Source: Flavobacterium sp. W4I14 (GTDB taxonomy: Bacteria; Bacteroidota; Bacteroidia; Sphingobacteriales; Sphingobacteriaceae). Taken from it: DNA of 64,000 nt. The DNA lies in assembly GCA_030817875.1 (NCBI GenBank), contig JAUSZU010000001.1:5518001-5582000 (forward strand), read 5' to 3'. The notes beneath the pieces are model-generated. The model had not been told where the DNA came from and ran no database searches. It saw nothing but the letters and a program-made list of their open reading frames with translations. Position 1 is the first letter of the stretch, and every line of letters starts with the position of its first letter. Positions 1-9,573 of the stretch are shown here, piece after piece. The translations under genes were made by a program, and so were the position numbers.

Positions 1-37
1 TAATATAAAAATTATATACTTGGTGTATTAAATACAC

Positions 38-45
38 TATATTTG
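38..45 (+). promoter_or_regulatory. candidate -7 promoter element for pyruvate kinase
   Basis: TATATTTG fits the Bacteroidota -7 consensus TAnnTTTG and lies about 110 bp before the pyruvate kinase start. No well-spaced -33 TTTG is seen, so this is only a weak call. Confidence 0.3.
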
Positions 46-155
46 ACGGTTACAAACAAAGAACAAAAGAACAAAATATATAAAATTTGATGCAGTTTGA
101 TTATTTTAGATAATAATTAATGCTTTAAACTGCATTGCTAAAATCAATTAATTAA

Positions 156-1587
156 ATGAAACCTTTTCATTCGAGAACTAAAATTGTTGCCACGCTTGGG
201 CCTGCATCAGCAAAACCAGATGTATTATATAGTATGTTTAACGCTGGTTTAGATGTTTGCCGCTTAAACTTTTCGCACGGATCACAAGCAGATCACCAAG
301 CGGTTTTGGATACCATCCGCGATTTAAACAAAAAATACGATTATAATGTAGGTATCCTTGCCGATTTACAAGGTCCTAAAATCCGTATCGGTTTAGTAAA
401 AGAAGGCGGTATTAACCTGATCAATGGTAAAACTACCGTAATTACCACTACCGAATGTGTAGGTAACGAAGAACGGATTTACATCACTTACCAAAGCTTC
501 CCTCAGGACGTTCAGGCGGGCGAAATTATCCTTTTGGATGATGGAAAGCTTCAAATGAAAGTGATTTCTACCAACTTAAAGGATGAAGTAGTTTGTGAAA
601 TTGTTCACGGCGGTATTTTAACTTCAAGAAAAGGTGTAAACCTTCCAAATACTAAAGTTTCTATTCCTTCATTAACACCAGAAGACCGCGAAAACTTAGA
701 ATTTGTTTTAGAAAATGATGTAGAGTGGATCGGTTTATCTTTCGTGCGCAAGGCTGATGATATTATCGAACTTAAAAAGATTATTGCAGAGCGTGGCAAA
801 ACTGCCCGTGTAATTGCTAAAATAGAAAAACCGGAAGCTATCGCTAACATCGATGAAATTATCGCTGTTTCTGATGGAATTATGGTTGCCCGTGGCGATT
901 TAGGTGTTGAATGTCCGATGGAAGAAGTTCCATTATTACAAAAAATGATCGTTGCTAAATGTAGAGCAGCTTCTAAACCTGTAATTGTGGCTACACAAAT
1001 GTTAGAAAGTATGATCACTACACCTCGCCCAACACGTGCAGAGGTGAATGATGTGGCCAACTCTGTTTTAGATGGTGCTGATGCAGTGATGTTAAGCGGC
1101 GAAACTTCAGTTGGAGAATTTCCGCTGATCGTAATCGAAACCATGCAGAAAATTATCCAGAACATTGAGCAGAACAACTATCCTTTCAATCCTGATAAGT
1201 TTTTAAAACCAAAATCGCCTTCTTTCTTAAGCGATGCGATTTGCGATTCAGCTTGTTTCTTAGCGAAACAAACTAACGCGGTAGGTATTGTATCGATGAC
1301 ATTAAGCGGTTATACTGCTTTCGAAATCTCAAGTCATCGTCCGGAAGCTTTAACTTTTATTTTTACCAGCAACAGGGCATTATTAAATGCAGTAAGTTTA
1401 CTTTGGGGTGTAAGAGGTTTCTATTATGATAAGTGGGAAAGTACCGATAATACCATCATTGAGGTAAACGAGTTCTTAAAAAGCAAGAAAATTGGTTAAA
1501 CAAGGTGATATCATCATCAATACTGCCGCTATCCCAATGGAAGCAAAAGGTAAAACCAATATGTTAAAAATTACGGTTATAGATTAA
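156..1587 (+). CDS. pyk: pyruvate kinase, frameshifted near the 3' end
   Basis: Pyruvate kinase, the last step of glycolysis: phosphoenolpyruvate plus ADP gives pyruvate plus ATP in the cytoplasm. The open frame from 156 runs 447 residues and stops at 1499. It shows the active-site strand IAKIEKPEAI (about residues 220-229) and MVARGDLGVE (243-252), both classic for the family. After the stop, the neighbouring frame continues a normal pyruvate-kinase C-terminus, from about VKQGDIIINTAAIP to a stop at 1585-1587. Removing one A from the run AAAA at 1488-1491 joins the two parts into a 476-residue protein, the usual family length. The allosteric-type C-terminal domain would lose about 29 residues if the frameshift were real. 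Because pyruvate kinase is a core enzyme, a sequencing error is the likeliest explanation. A clear terminator follows at 1607. Confidence 0.9.
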
Positions 1588-1606
1588 TTTCTAATATCAT
1601 ATTTAT

Positions 1607-1642
1607 AAAATGCTCCTGATTTTAATCAGGAGCATTTTTTTT
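1607..1642 (+). terminator. rho-independent terminator after pyruvate kinase
   Basis: A 12-bp inverted repeat (ATGCTCCTGATT / AATCAGGAGCAT, arms 1610-1621 and 1624-1635) is followed by a T run. It lies 20 bp after the frameshift-corrected stop codon, which supports the gene really ending at 1587 rather than 1499. Confidence 0.85.
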
Positions 1643-1675
1643 ATCAATAAAAAATATACTTTTGCAATCCAGCAC

Positions 1676-1740
1676 GGAGAGGTGTCAGTCCAAAGGACCC
1701 CTATGGGGAGTGATGATCGAGCACGCTTTGAAAGTAGGGG
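1676..1740 (+). pseudogene. relic of a tRNA-Ser 5' half
   Basis: The stretch repeats two blocks of the intact tRNA-Ser at 2025: GGAGAGGTGTCAG (1676-1688) and GATCGAGCACGCTT (1716-1729), followed by GAAAG. A 27-bp insert containing CAAAGGACCCCTATGGGG separates the blocks. There is no T-arm and no 3' acceptor strand, so it cannot be a working tRNA. It is probably the remains of a duplication or an integration event. Confidence 0.6.
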
Positions 1741-1780
1741 CTAACAATTAAACTTTGTGTACTTGCAATAAAAGATAATT

Positions 1781-2022
1781 ATGTTTTATAGTTATATTTT
1801 GAAAAGCGAGAAAGATGGGAAGTACTATTATGGAAGTACTGAAAACCTGGAAATAAGATTAATCAAACATAATAGGGGAGATGTAAAATCAACGAAAGCT
1901 AGGCGGCCCTTTCATCATTCACTTTTTTGAAGAATTTAATTCAAGAAGTGAAGCTTTTAGAAGAACAATATTATAAGTCTGTAAATGGCTACATTTATTT
2001 GAAACAAAATAACATCATATAA
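1781..2022 (+). pseudogene. broken GIY-YIG endonuclease-domain gene
   Basis: The start MFYSYILKSEKDGKYYYGST is the N-terminus of a small UvrC/URI-type GIY-YIG protein (about 80-90 residues when intact), with YSYIL and YYGST as the two halves of the catalytic signature. The first frame stops after RRPFHHSLF. The expected continuation EEFNSRSEAF is in another frame: one T too many in the T6 run at 1923-1928. A further shift after AFRR leads to EQYYKSVNGYIYLKQ and a stop at 2020-2022. Two frame breaks in 80 codons make it a pseudogene, directly in front of tRNA-Ser. Free-standing proteins of this kind are very common and often duplicated in Bacteroidota. Confidence 0.75.
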
Positions 2023-2024
2023 CC

Positions 2025-2110
<86 letters not shown>

Positions 2111-2128
2111 TTTAGATCTATCCCAGTT

Positions 2129-2420
2129 CTAATTAAAAGAATGCCTAAACTCCAAAGGCGATAAATGTGTTTTTGTTTTAAAGAACTTGCTGAATGATTG
2201 TGGATGCTCAAAACCCAGCTGGTAGGCAATTTCACTCACTCCACCCCAGTAGTCGAATTTTTGCTTTTTCAACTAACTTTTCATGAATAAATTGCTGTGT
2301 ATTTTGTCCAGTTAAAGCCCTGAGCATATCGCTTAAATAACGTGGCGAAAGGTCTGCTTCTGCTCCGGTAGTGCAGCTAATTTTGTGTCCTTTTCTTATT
2401 TCGCATAGTTGCAATAACAT
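2129..2420 (-). pseudogene. AraC-family regulator fragment, frameshifted and truncated
   Basis: On the minus strand, a frame holds part of the AraC/XylS DNA-binding domain (LSPRYLSDMLRALTG, then FIHEKLVEKAKIRLL). It ends at a stop near 2232. The second helix-turn-helix continues in another frame as SEIAYQLGFEHPQSFSKFF, then LSPLEFRHSFN and a stop at 2129-2131. The break lies near the GGGG run at about 2243-2246. Upstream, a few more family-like residues (LNVEEVR) are open, but no full N-terminal domain is visible before the rifampin phosphotransferase promoter region. The gene is therefore a remnant. It shares this decayed strip with the GIY-YIG relic and tRNA-Ser. Confidence 0.75.
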
Positions 2421-2704
2421 TCTGACTTCTTCAACATTTAAGACTGAGAAAAATTATTTGGGGGAAATAAGTGGATAGTATAGCATTAATTATTGTCGCT
2501 TTGTTGTAAGGATAACGCCAATACTCCTATCATTATTGCGATTGGAAAAATATAGTCAAAAAACGTTGTTTCGGTACTTTATAGCTTATATTTTTGGCTT
2601 TTCACTTCCTTTAAAACCGAGTTTAAGATGTTAATAAGCATAGCTGAATTGTTTTCGAACCACTAAGGAAGAACCAAATATCTACCAGATAAAAACGAAA
2701 TAGA

Positions 2705-5317
2705 ATGAGCAAATATGTAATTGGTTTTCAGGAAATCGACAGGTCCGATTTTTTAGAAGTTGGGGGTAAGGGCGCCAACCTCGGCGAGCTATCCAAAATT
2801 GAAGGAATAAAAGTGCCCCGAGGCTTTTGCATAAGTACTGAAGCCTATAAAAAAATATCGGCGAACAATGAACTTAATGGTTTATTGGATGAATTGAGCC
2901 TGCTTAAAACAGGAGATCTGCATGCGGTTAGTAAAACGAGCGCAAAAATAAGAGCGCTTGTTGAAAACATATCCATTCCGGATGATATTGCCCAAGAGAT
3001 CGGAAGGCATCTTACTAGTTTTGACAAATATGAGGCCTTTGCCGTCCGGTCGAGTGCTACCGCCGAAGACCTTCCATCAGCATCTTTTGCGGGGCAGCAG
3101 GATACCTACCTGAACGTTATCGGAGAAGCAGCTGTCCTTAAACATATCAGCAAGTGCTGGGCATCATTATTTACCGATAGGGCGGTAATTTATCGCCTCC
3201 AGAACGGTTTTGACCATCGGAAAGTGCAATTATCTGTCGTTGTGCAGAAAATGGTTTTTCCGCGGGCAGCAGGAATATTATTTACTGCCGACCCAGTTTC
3301 AGGAAATCGGAAGATGTTATCTATTGATGCCAGTTTTGGATTAGGAGAGGCCATGGTTTCGGGCATTGTAAATGCCGATAATTATCAGGTAAGCAGTGGT
3401 AGAATTATCAATAAAAAAATATCAGCTAAGAAACTGGCTGTTTATGCCTTAAAGGATGGCGGTACAAAATCCCAAGCGCTTTCAGCGGAAGAGCAAAATA
3501 GGCAAGTGCTTACAAATGAACAGATTTTACAGCTTGAGGAGCTGGGCAGAAAGATCGAAGCACATTTTGGTAGCCCCCAGGATATTGAATGGTGTTTGGT
3601 TGATGGTAGGTTTTATATTGTTCAGAGTAGACCAATTACCACTTTATATCCCATCCCAGAAACAAACGACGCTGAAAATCATGTGTATATATCTGTAGGT
3701 CATCAGCAAATGATGACTGACGCCATGAGGCCACTAGGGCTATCGTTATGGCAGTTAAGGGCAGCCAGGCCAATGTTTAGTGCTGGCGGAAGGTTGTTTG
3801 TTGATGTAACGGATAGTTTGGCCACCGCAACTGGGAGGACGAATTTATTAGATGCGATGGGACAACATGATCCGCTCATCAAAGATGCATTGATCACCAT
3901 CACAGAAAGAGGCAACTTTATAAAACAACTACCAGATGATGGAAAAGGACCAGTGCTGGTTAAGAGTACTAAGGGCTTATCGGCTGCCGATATTTTAGCG
4001 CAAATAGGAAACGACCCTGCTATCGTTGCTGATCTGATCGAAACTAATGAGGCATCAGTAGAAACATTGAAACAAAATATCCAAACGAAATCGGGACCAG
4101 ATCTTTTTGATTTTATCCTGGAAGATATTGAGCAATCAAAGAAGATGATATTTGATTCGCAACATATGGGGGTGATTATAGCTGCGATGAATGCTTCATC
4201 CTGGCTCAATGAAAAGATGGAAGAATGGTTAGGTGAAAAAAATCCGGCAGATACATTGTCTCAGTCTGCACCCAACAATATTACTTCAGAAATGGGCCTG
4301 GCACTATTGGATGTTGCAGATGTAATCCGTCCTTATCCAGCGCTAATTAATTATTTACAAGAGACAAAGAAAGGTAATTTTTTAGATGACCTGATTCAAT
4401 TTGATGGTGGAAAGGAAACCCGGAATGCAATCTACACATATCTCGAAAAATACGGAATGCGGTGTGCGGGAGAAATTGATATTACGAACACACGCTGGAG
4501 CGAAAAACCATCGATATTAATTCCCTTAATCCTTAGCAATATCAAAAACTTTGAGCCCAATGCTGGCAAGCGAAAATTTGAGCAAGGTAAACAGGAAGCT
4601 TTAAAAAAGGAAAACGAATTACTGGAGCGATTGGTGCTATTACCGGATGGTGAACAAAAAGCCCAGGAAACAAAACAAATGATCAGCCTGCTCCGAAATT
4701 TTGCCGGTTATCGTGAATATCCAAAATATGGCATTGTTAACCGCTTTTTCGTTTATAAACAGGCTTTACTAAAAGAAGTCGAAAAACTCGTAGATGCTCA
4801 TGTTTTTCATGAAAAGGAAGATAGCTATTACCTCACTTTTGAAAAACTTCGTGAAGTAGTACGCGCGCATCAAATTGATTACCAGCTTATTGTTAAACGA
4901 AAAGAAGAGTACAGCAAATACGAAAAACTTACGCCACCGCGGGTGATTACCTCTGATGGCGAAGTTATTACGGGTAAATACAATCGCGAGAACCTTCCGG
5001 CAGAGGCCATTATAGGTTTAGCGGTTTCTTCAGGAATGATTGAAGGACGGGCACGCGTAATCCTAAACATGGAAGATGCTGATCTGGAAGATGGAGATAT
5101 ACTGGTTACCTCATTTACCGACCCGAGTTGGACGCCATTGTTCGTCTCAATAAAAGGCCTGGTTACAGAAGTTGGCGGATTAATGACCCATGGTGCTGTA
5201 ATTGCAAGAGAATATGGGCTACCGGCGGTGGTTGGCGTAGAAAATGCCACCAAACTGATCAAAGACGGGCAGCGGATTAGGTTGAACGGAACGGATGGGT
5301 ATGTGGAGATTTTATAA
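2705..5317 (+). CDS. rph: rifampin phosphotransferase-like PEP-utilising enzyme
   Basis: 870 residues with the three-part layout of rifampin phosphotransferase (RPH). An ATP-grasp-like PEP/pyruvate-kinase domain comes first (about 1-320, starting with VGGKGANLGEL and VRSSATAEDLPSASFAGQQ). A helical middle region (about 330-760) corresponds to the rifampin-binding domain. A swivelling phosphohistidine domain lies at the C-terminus, with THGAVIAREYG at 828-838 and His829 as the likely phospho-carrier. PEP synthase and PPDK have a TIM-barrel PEP-binding domain after or around the His domain. Here the protein ends with the His domain, which argues for RPH. Known RPH enzymes transfer the beta-phosphate of ATP to a hydroxyl of rifamycins and so inactivate them. 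The gene stands alone. No regulatory element was recognised upstream. Substrate is inferred from architecture; another small-molecule phosphotransfer is possible. Confidence 0.85.
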   Translation: MSKYVIGFQEIDRSDFLEVGGKGANLGELSKIEGIKVPRGFCISTEAYKKISANNELNGLLDELSLLKTGDLHAVSKTSAKIRALVENISIPDDIAQEIGRHLTSFDKYEAFAVRSSATAEDLPSASFAGQQDTYLNVIGEAAVLKHISKCWASLFTDRAVIYRLQNGFDHRKVQLSVVVQKMVFPRAAGILFTADPVSGNRKMLSIDASFGLGEAMVSGIVNADNYQVSSGRIINKKISAKKLAVYALKDGGTKSQALSAEEQNRQVLTNEQILQLEELGRKIEAHFGSPQDIEWCLVDGRFYIVQSRPITTLYPIPETNDAENHVYISVGHQQMMTDAMRPLGLSLWQLRAARPMFSAGGRLFVDVTDSLATATGRTNLLDAMGQHDPLIKDALITITERGNFIKQLPDDGKGPVLVKSTKGLSAADILAQIGNDPAIVADLIETNEASVETLKQNIQTKSGPDLFDFILEDIEQSKKMIFDSQHMGVIIAAMNASSWLNEKMEEWLGEKNPADTLSQSAPNNITSEMGLALLDVADVIRPYPALINYLQETKKGNFLDDLIQFDGGKETRNAIYTYLEKYGMRCAGEIDITNTRWSEKPSILIPLILSNIKNFEPNAGKRKFEQGKQEALKKENELLERLVLLPDGEQKAQETKQMISLLRNFAGYREYPKYGIVNRFFVYKQALLKEVEKLVDAHVFHEKEDSYYLTFEKLREVVRAHQIDYQLIVKRKEEYSKYEKLTPPRVITSDGEVITGKYNRENLPAEAIIGLAVSSGMIEGRARVILNMEDADLEDGDILVTSFTDPSWTPLFVSIKGLVTEVGGLMTHGAVIAREYGLPAVVGVENATKLIKDGQRIRLNGTDGYVEIL

Positions 5318-5825
5318 ATAAGTCTGGAGTCTTTAGTCCGGAGTCATGAGTCGATTTATCTTGAGCTGGGCGTTTGGAGTTGAGGGTTCGCAGTGGCTTA
5401 GCCAATTCACTCGTGATTTGTCATCTGAGAGGCTAGAATTTTTCAAATACATCGGAGTATGATGACAGGTTTTGCGGTTCGTCATTCCAAACTTGATTGG
5501 GAACCACGTAGTGCTCATGAATGCCTTTGAAGAGAAGAAAGCTTATGAATAATCGTAATGCAAGCGCTTTAAGATTCCCGCCTGCGCGGGAAAGACGAAC
5601 TCTCTATTGGAGTCTGTCATTGGTAAAACAGTAAAGGATCTTAAACGATAGATGTTGATGTTCGTACGAGATGTGGAGTGGATTATGCAAAAAAAGAAAA
5701 ATCGAACTTTGCGGCATTTGCTTTCCCCTTGGGGTTAAACAGATCATACACCCCAAAAATTTGTATCATGATTAATACCAATCATTTCCTAAAACAGTCT
5801 TATTTTTAGCGCAAGATTAACTAAC
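5318..5825. other. intergenic stretch with dispersed repeats
   Basis: No credible gene. It begins with direct repeats of the type GTCTGGAGTC/GTCCGGAGTCATGAGTC (5321-5352), whose complement recurs at about 51380-51415. The palindromic element at 5477-5600 is listed separately. The last 150 bp should carry the promoter of the peptidase gene at 5826, but no clear consensus was found. Confidence 0.6.
5477..5600. repeat. palindromic intergenic repeat, CGTCATTCC type
   Basis: Outer ends GTTCGTC and GACGAAC are inverted. The left arm contains GTCATTCCAAACTTGATTGG and the right arm GATTCCCGCCTGCGCGGGAA. Each arm can fold on its own. The left-arm type recurs in inverted form as the right arm of the element at 15320-15403. 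Confidence 0.6.
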
Positions 5826-7958
5826 ATGATGAATAAATATTGGCTTACCGTAACGGCTTGTACTTTGGCCATTACAGCAAATGCTCAGCAGAAAGCCTTA
5901 ACCGTTAAAGATTACGAAAGGGCGGAAAGTTTTATGGGCTATAATACCGCAAAGTATATCGACAATGCCAGCGTACAGCCTAACTGGCTGGACGACGATA
6001 AATTCTGGTACACCACTAAAACCAATGGTGTTGAACAGACTTTTTTGGTAGATCCGGTAAAGAAAACAAAAACTTTAACTACCGATTATAAAGGCAGTCC
6101 AACACCATCTCGACATGAGGCCAGCCGGAATGAAGTTCTATCTCCCGATGGAAAAAAAGCCATTTTAATTAAAAATTATAATCTTTTTGTTAAAGATGTA
6201 GCTACAGGGAACTTAACACAGTTAACTACTGATGGCATTAAGGATTATGGTTATGCTACCGACAATGCAGGGTGGAAACATAGCGATGCGCCAATTTTGC
6301 GCTGGTCGCCTGATTCGAAAAAGATAGCCACTTTTCAACAAGACCAAAGAAACTCAAAAGATATGTACCTGGTAACCACAAATGTTGGCGCGCCAGTATT
6401 AAAAGCCTGGAAATACCCTTTACCTGGCGATAAGCAGATCGCAACGATTAGAAGAGTAGTGATTGACGTAGAAAATGCGAAGATGGTTTCGTTAAACATC
6501 CCTGCAGATCAACACCGCGCTACCTTAAGCGATGATATTTCGAGCAGTGGTACTTTTGATGATATCGATTGGAAAGCCGATGGCACTGAAGTGGCATTTC
6601 TGTCTACCTCCCGCGATCATAAAAATGAAAAATTCCGTATTGCCAATACCACAACGGGTGCTGTTCGCGAAGTTTTCGAAGAAACGGTAAAAACGCAGTA
6701 CGAATCTGGTCAGGGAGCCATCAACTGGCGTTACCTTCCTGCGTCTAAAGAAATTATCTGGTATTCGGAAAGAGATGACTGGGGGCATTTATATCTATAT
6801 AATGCTACTAACGGAAAATTGAAAAACCAGATTACCAAAGGCGATTTCGTGGTTACCCGTTTAATTAAAGTAGACGAAAAAACACGCACGCTTTACTTCA
6901 TGGCCAACGGCCGCGAAAAAGGCAATCCTTATTTCAGCCATTTATACAAGATCAGTTTCGACGGGAAAAATTTAGCATTGTTAACCCCTGAAGAAGGTAA
7001 CCATCAGGTGGTGTTTTCTCCATCATTCGAATATTTTGTAGATACTTATTCGCAACCAGATGTACCAGCCGTTACCGTCTTAAGGAGTATCAGCGGAAAA
7101 CTGATCAACACCTTAGAGAAAACAGATGTATCCAGATTAACCGCAACAGGCTGGAAAGCACCTATCCCTGTTTCTGTTAAAGCCAAAGATGGTAAAACCG
7201 ATATCTACGGACTGGTTTTCACACCGACAAAAATGAATGCAGGACAGAAATATCCGGTTATCGATTATATTTATCCAGGTCCTCAGGGGGGTAGCGTAGG
7301 TAGTTGGTCGTTTGCTGCTTCACGTGGCGATAATCAGGCTTTGGCCGAACTGGGCTTTATCGTTGTGGTAATAGAAGGCACCAGTAATCCAGACCGCTCT
7401 AAAAGTTTTCATGATATGAGCTATGGCAATATGGCTGAGAATACTTTGCCTGATCAGATTGCGGCTATCAGGCAGCTTTCTGCTAAATATCCTATTGATA
7501 CAACAAAAGTAGGTATCTGGGGGCACTCGGGCGGAGGCTTTGCCACTGCTGCGGCCATGTTCCGTTATCCTGATTTTTTTAAAGTAGGAATTTCTGAATC
7601 AGGTAATCACGACAACAGAAACTACGAGGATGATTGGGGTGAACGTTACAATGGTTTGATAGAAAATTCTGATTACGAAGCTCAGGCCAATCAGAACTAT
7701 GCTAAAAACCTAAAAGGAAAACTGATGTTGGTACATGGTATGATGGATGATAATGTGCCACCTTACAACACATTATTAGTTGTGGAAGCATTAGAAAAAG
7801 CAAATAAATCTTTCGATCTGGTTATTTTTCCAAATAGTGCACATGGTTATGGTGAATACTCACCTTACATGACGCGTCGCCGTTGGGATTACTTTGTGCA
7901 ACATCTCTTAGGAGCAGAACCACCTAAAGATTATCAAATGAAAGTCAGTACAAAATAA
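5826..7958 (+). CDS. dipeptidyl peptidase IV, S9 family
   Basis: 710 residues with an N-terminal signal peptide (about 1-20, ending ITANAQ), so it is exported, probably to the periplasm. An eight-bladed beta-propeller region (about 40-460) precedes an alpha/beta-hydrolase domain. The nucleophile elbow GHSGG places Ser568, HGMMDDN gives Asp641/642 and NSAHGYG gives His673, a complete S9 triad. Enzymes of the S9B branch remove X-Pro (or X-Ala) dipeptides from peptide N-termini and help secreted proteolysis. The second Met codon (5829) is an equally good start. The gene is monocistronic: a hairpin terminator follows at 7963. Confidence 0.93.
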   Translation: MMNKYWLTVTACTLAITANAQQKALTVKDYERAESFMGYNTAKYIDNASVQPNWLDDDKFWYTTKTNGVEQTFLVDPVKKTKTLTTDYKGSPTPSRHEASRNEVLSPDGKKAILIKNYNLFVKDVATGNLTQLTTDGIKDYGYATDNAGWKHSDAPILRWSPDSKKIATFQQDQRNSKDMYLVTTNVGAPVLKAWKYPLPGDKQIATIRRVVIDVENAKMVSLNIPADQHRATLSDDISSSGTFDDIDWKADGTEVAFLSTSRDHKNEKFRIANTTTGAVREVFEETVKTQYESGQGAINWRYLPASKEIIWYSERDDWGHLYLYNATNGKLKNQITKGDFVVTRLIKVDEKTRTLYFMANGREKGNPYFSHLYKISFDGKNLALLTPEEGNHQVVFSPSFEYFVDTYSQPDVPAVTVLRSISGKLINTLEKTDVSRLTATGWKAPIPVSVKAKDGKTDIYGLVFTPTKMNAGQKYPVIDYIYPGPQGGSVGSWSFAASRGDNQALAELGFIVVVIEGTSNPDRSKSFHDMSYGNMAENTLPDQIAAIRQLSAKYPIDTTKVGIWGHSGGGFATAAAMFRYPDFFKVGISESGNHDNRNYEDDWGERYNGLIENSDYEAQANQNYAKNLKGKLMLVHGMMDDNVPPYNTLLVVEALEKANKSFDLVIFPNSAHGYGEYSPYMTRRRWDYFVQHLLGAEPPKDYQMKVSTK

Positions 7959-7962
7959 CTTT

Positions 7963-7990
7963 AAGAGCAGCCTAATCAGTTGCTCTTTTT
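7963..7990 (+). terminator. terminator after dipeptidyl peptidase gene
   Basis: AAGAGCA (7963-7969) and TGCTCTT (7981-7987) form a 7-bp stem with an 11-nt loop, and the downstream arm runs into a T5 tract. Confidence 0.75.
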
Positions 7991-8055
7991 ATATTACCTT
8001 AAAAATGAAACAAAGTACTTTTTTTCAAACTTATGTTTATAAAGCAAATCATATT

Positions 8056-8727
8056 ATGGGAAAAACCAGAAATCAAAATAATGTAATCATAACCGGTGCT
8101 ACAGGAATGGTTGGTGAAGGGGTGTTAATGCAGTGCATAAACAGCCCTGAAATTGATACTGTTTTAGTGATTAACCGAAAACCTTGTGGTTACACCCACG
8201 TAAAGCTAAAAGAGATTATCCATCCCGATTTTTTTGATTTTTCGCCGATTGAAAATCAGCTTTCGGGTTATAATGCCTGTTTCTTTTGTTTGGGGATTAC
8301 TTCTGTAGGTGTTGACAATGATACCTATTACAAAATGACCTATACGCTAACCATGCATGTTGCCGAAACGTTAAGTAAGCTAAATGAGGCGATGACTTTT
8401 TGTTATGTTTCCGGTGGTGGAACTAATGAAAATGGAAGGTTGAAATGGGCGCAGATAAAGGGCAAAACAGAGAATGATTTAATGAGATTGCCTTTTACGC
8501 AGGTGTTTAATTTTCGCCCGGGTTTTATTAAACCGCTGCCAGGACAAAAATATGCCCATAAATTTTATAAATATATCAATTGGTTATTCCCTATTGGAAG
8601 GGCCATTTATCCAGGTGGGTTTTGCACTATGGCCGAACTGGGCAATGCCATGATTAATACTTTAAGCCACAATGGCGAGCGAAGGATTTTAGAAGGGAAA
8701 AACATTATTTCCTTATCAAAAGAATAA
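8056..8727 (+). CDS. NAD(P)-binding Rossmann-fold protein, NmrA/epimerase-like
   Basis: A short (223-residue) atypical short-chain dehydrogenase relative. The N-terminus VIITGATGMVGEGVL is a glycine-rich dinucleotide-binding loop (GxxGxxG), and VLVINRKPCG follows as the second strand. FCYVSGGGTNENGRLKW and the KGKTENDL helix resemble the YxxxK region of the family, but the catalytic Tyr is replaced. FNFRPGFIKP is typical of the NAD-binding epimerase-like group near the substrate pocket. An upstream ATG at 8005 would add 17 residues with no family similarity and sits only 15 bp after the previous terminator, so I chose 8056. The substrate is unknown. A terminator-like hairpin follows. Confidence 0.8.
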   Translation: MGKTRNQNNVIITGATGMVGEGVLMQCINSPEIDTVLVINRKPCGYTHVKLKEIIHPDFFDFSPIENQLSGYNACFFCLGITSVGVDNDTYYKMTYTLTMHVAETLSKLNEAMTFCYVSGGGTNENGRLKWAQIKGKTENDLMRLPFTQVFNFRPGFIKPLPGQKYAHKFYKYINWLFPIGRAIYPGGFCTMAELGNAMINTLSHNGERRILEGKNIISLSKE

Positions 8728-8760
8728 GCCCAGGTGCTACAATGAGCTCCCGGGCTTATT
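8723..8760. terminator. shared hairpin between convergent genes
   Basis: AATAAGCCC (8723-8731) and GGGCTTATT (8752-8760) form a 9-bp stem, extendable by inner pairs. It overlaps the stop codon of the Rossmann-fold gene and lies before the end of the convergent M57 gene. It is AT-flanked on both sides, so it may serve both directions. Confidence 0.55.
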
Positions 8761-8814
8761 AATTATCAGCTCCTTATAGACCAGTTTAGGTTTGTTTAGT
8801 TGTTTTTAGCAAAT

Positions 8815-9573
8815 TTAATATAATGCTGCAACAGCATTTTTATCTTTTGTTGATAATACAGTGGCACCTGATCCGCATTGGCCACCATTCATAAGAGATG
8901 AGGCATCTGTTCCGGTAACACCAGGAACATTTGTAGCAGTAGATTCGCCCTGAGCTGACCAGTTGGTATGTCTGAAAGAAATACAATGTCCAAACTCATG
9001 GCATATCGTTCTTGCGCGTTGTGCAAATGAATTGCCCGCAATGTAATTTTTATTGATTTTAACTAAAGCACCTGCACTTCCGCCTGAAGGGAATTGCCCT
9101 TGGCCACAAACACCATTTCCTAAATTTTCGTCTTTGATCAGGATGTCATAAGGTGCTGTCGTTACCACGCTAAAACGTAAGGTCGAATTTGGAACACCAT
9201 TCCATTGTGCAATTGCACTGTTGATCTCGCTGCTCATAGAAGTCATAGATGGATCTACAAAAATTCTTATGTTTAGCTTTTTAGTGCTGTTTACAATGCT
9301 TCCGGTATAATACTGCTCAGTTTTAGCTCCGGCGCCATTAGCAGGGATTTCCATGTTTTTGGGGAATGTAATATCTTCTTCTACGATAAATTCATTTCCA
9401 TTATCAACAATACTTGCTGCAGGGAAGCCCAAATCTTTAATGTACTGCAAAACTTTGTCCGAATTTTTTACTGTTTCTTGAGGCTCAGTGATCGATTCCT
9501 GATTTTTTTTACAGGCTGCAATTACCAATGCCACCATGGCAACGATGGCAATCTTTTTTAGATTATTTTTCAT
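8815..9573 (-). CDS. M57-type zinc metalloprotease lipoprotein
   Basis: 252 residues. The N-terminus has a lipoprotein signal with lipobox VIAAC (Cys21). The zinc site HEFGHCISFRH (His192, Glu193, His196, His202) matches the HExGHxxxxRH pattern of the Bacteroidota M57 family (Pfam 'dual-action HEIGH metallo-peptidase'). The downstream ASSLMNG is a Met-turn-like segment. The mature part is short and Gly/Ser/Thr-rich, and Cys156 and Cys191 could form a disulphide. It is probably anchored in the outer membrane and acts on extracellular protein. The gene stands alone, convergent with the previous one. Confidence 0.9.
   Translation of the reverse strand: MKNNLKKIAIVAMVALVIAACKKNQESITEPQETVKNSDKVLQYIKDLGFPAASIVDNGNEFIVEEDITFPKNMEIPANGAGAKTEQYYTGSIVNSTKKLNIRIFVDPSMTSMSSEINSAIAQWNGVPNSTLRFSVVTTAPYDILIKDENLGNGVCGQGQFPSGGSAGALVKINKNYIAGNSFAQRARTICHEFGHCISFRHTNWSAQGESTATNVPGVTGTDASSLMNGGQCGSGATVLSTKDKNAVAALY

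Noticed and set aside
2705..5317. PEP synthase (ppsA) or pyruvate phosphate dikinase
   Set aside because: The C-terminal TIM-barrel PEP-binding domain is missing and the phosphohistidine domain is at the very end, as in rifampin phosphotransferase.
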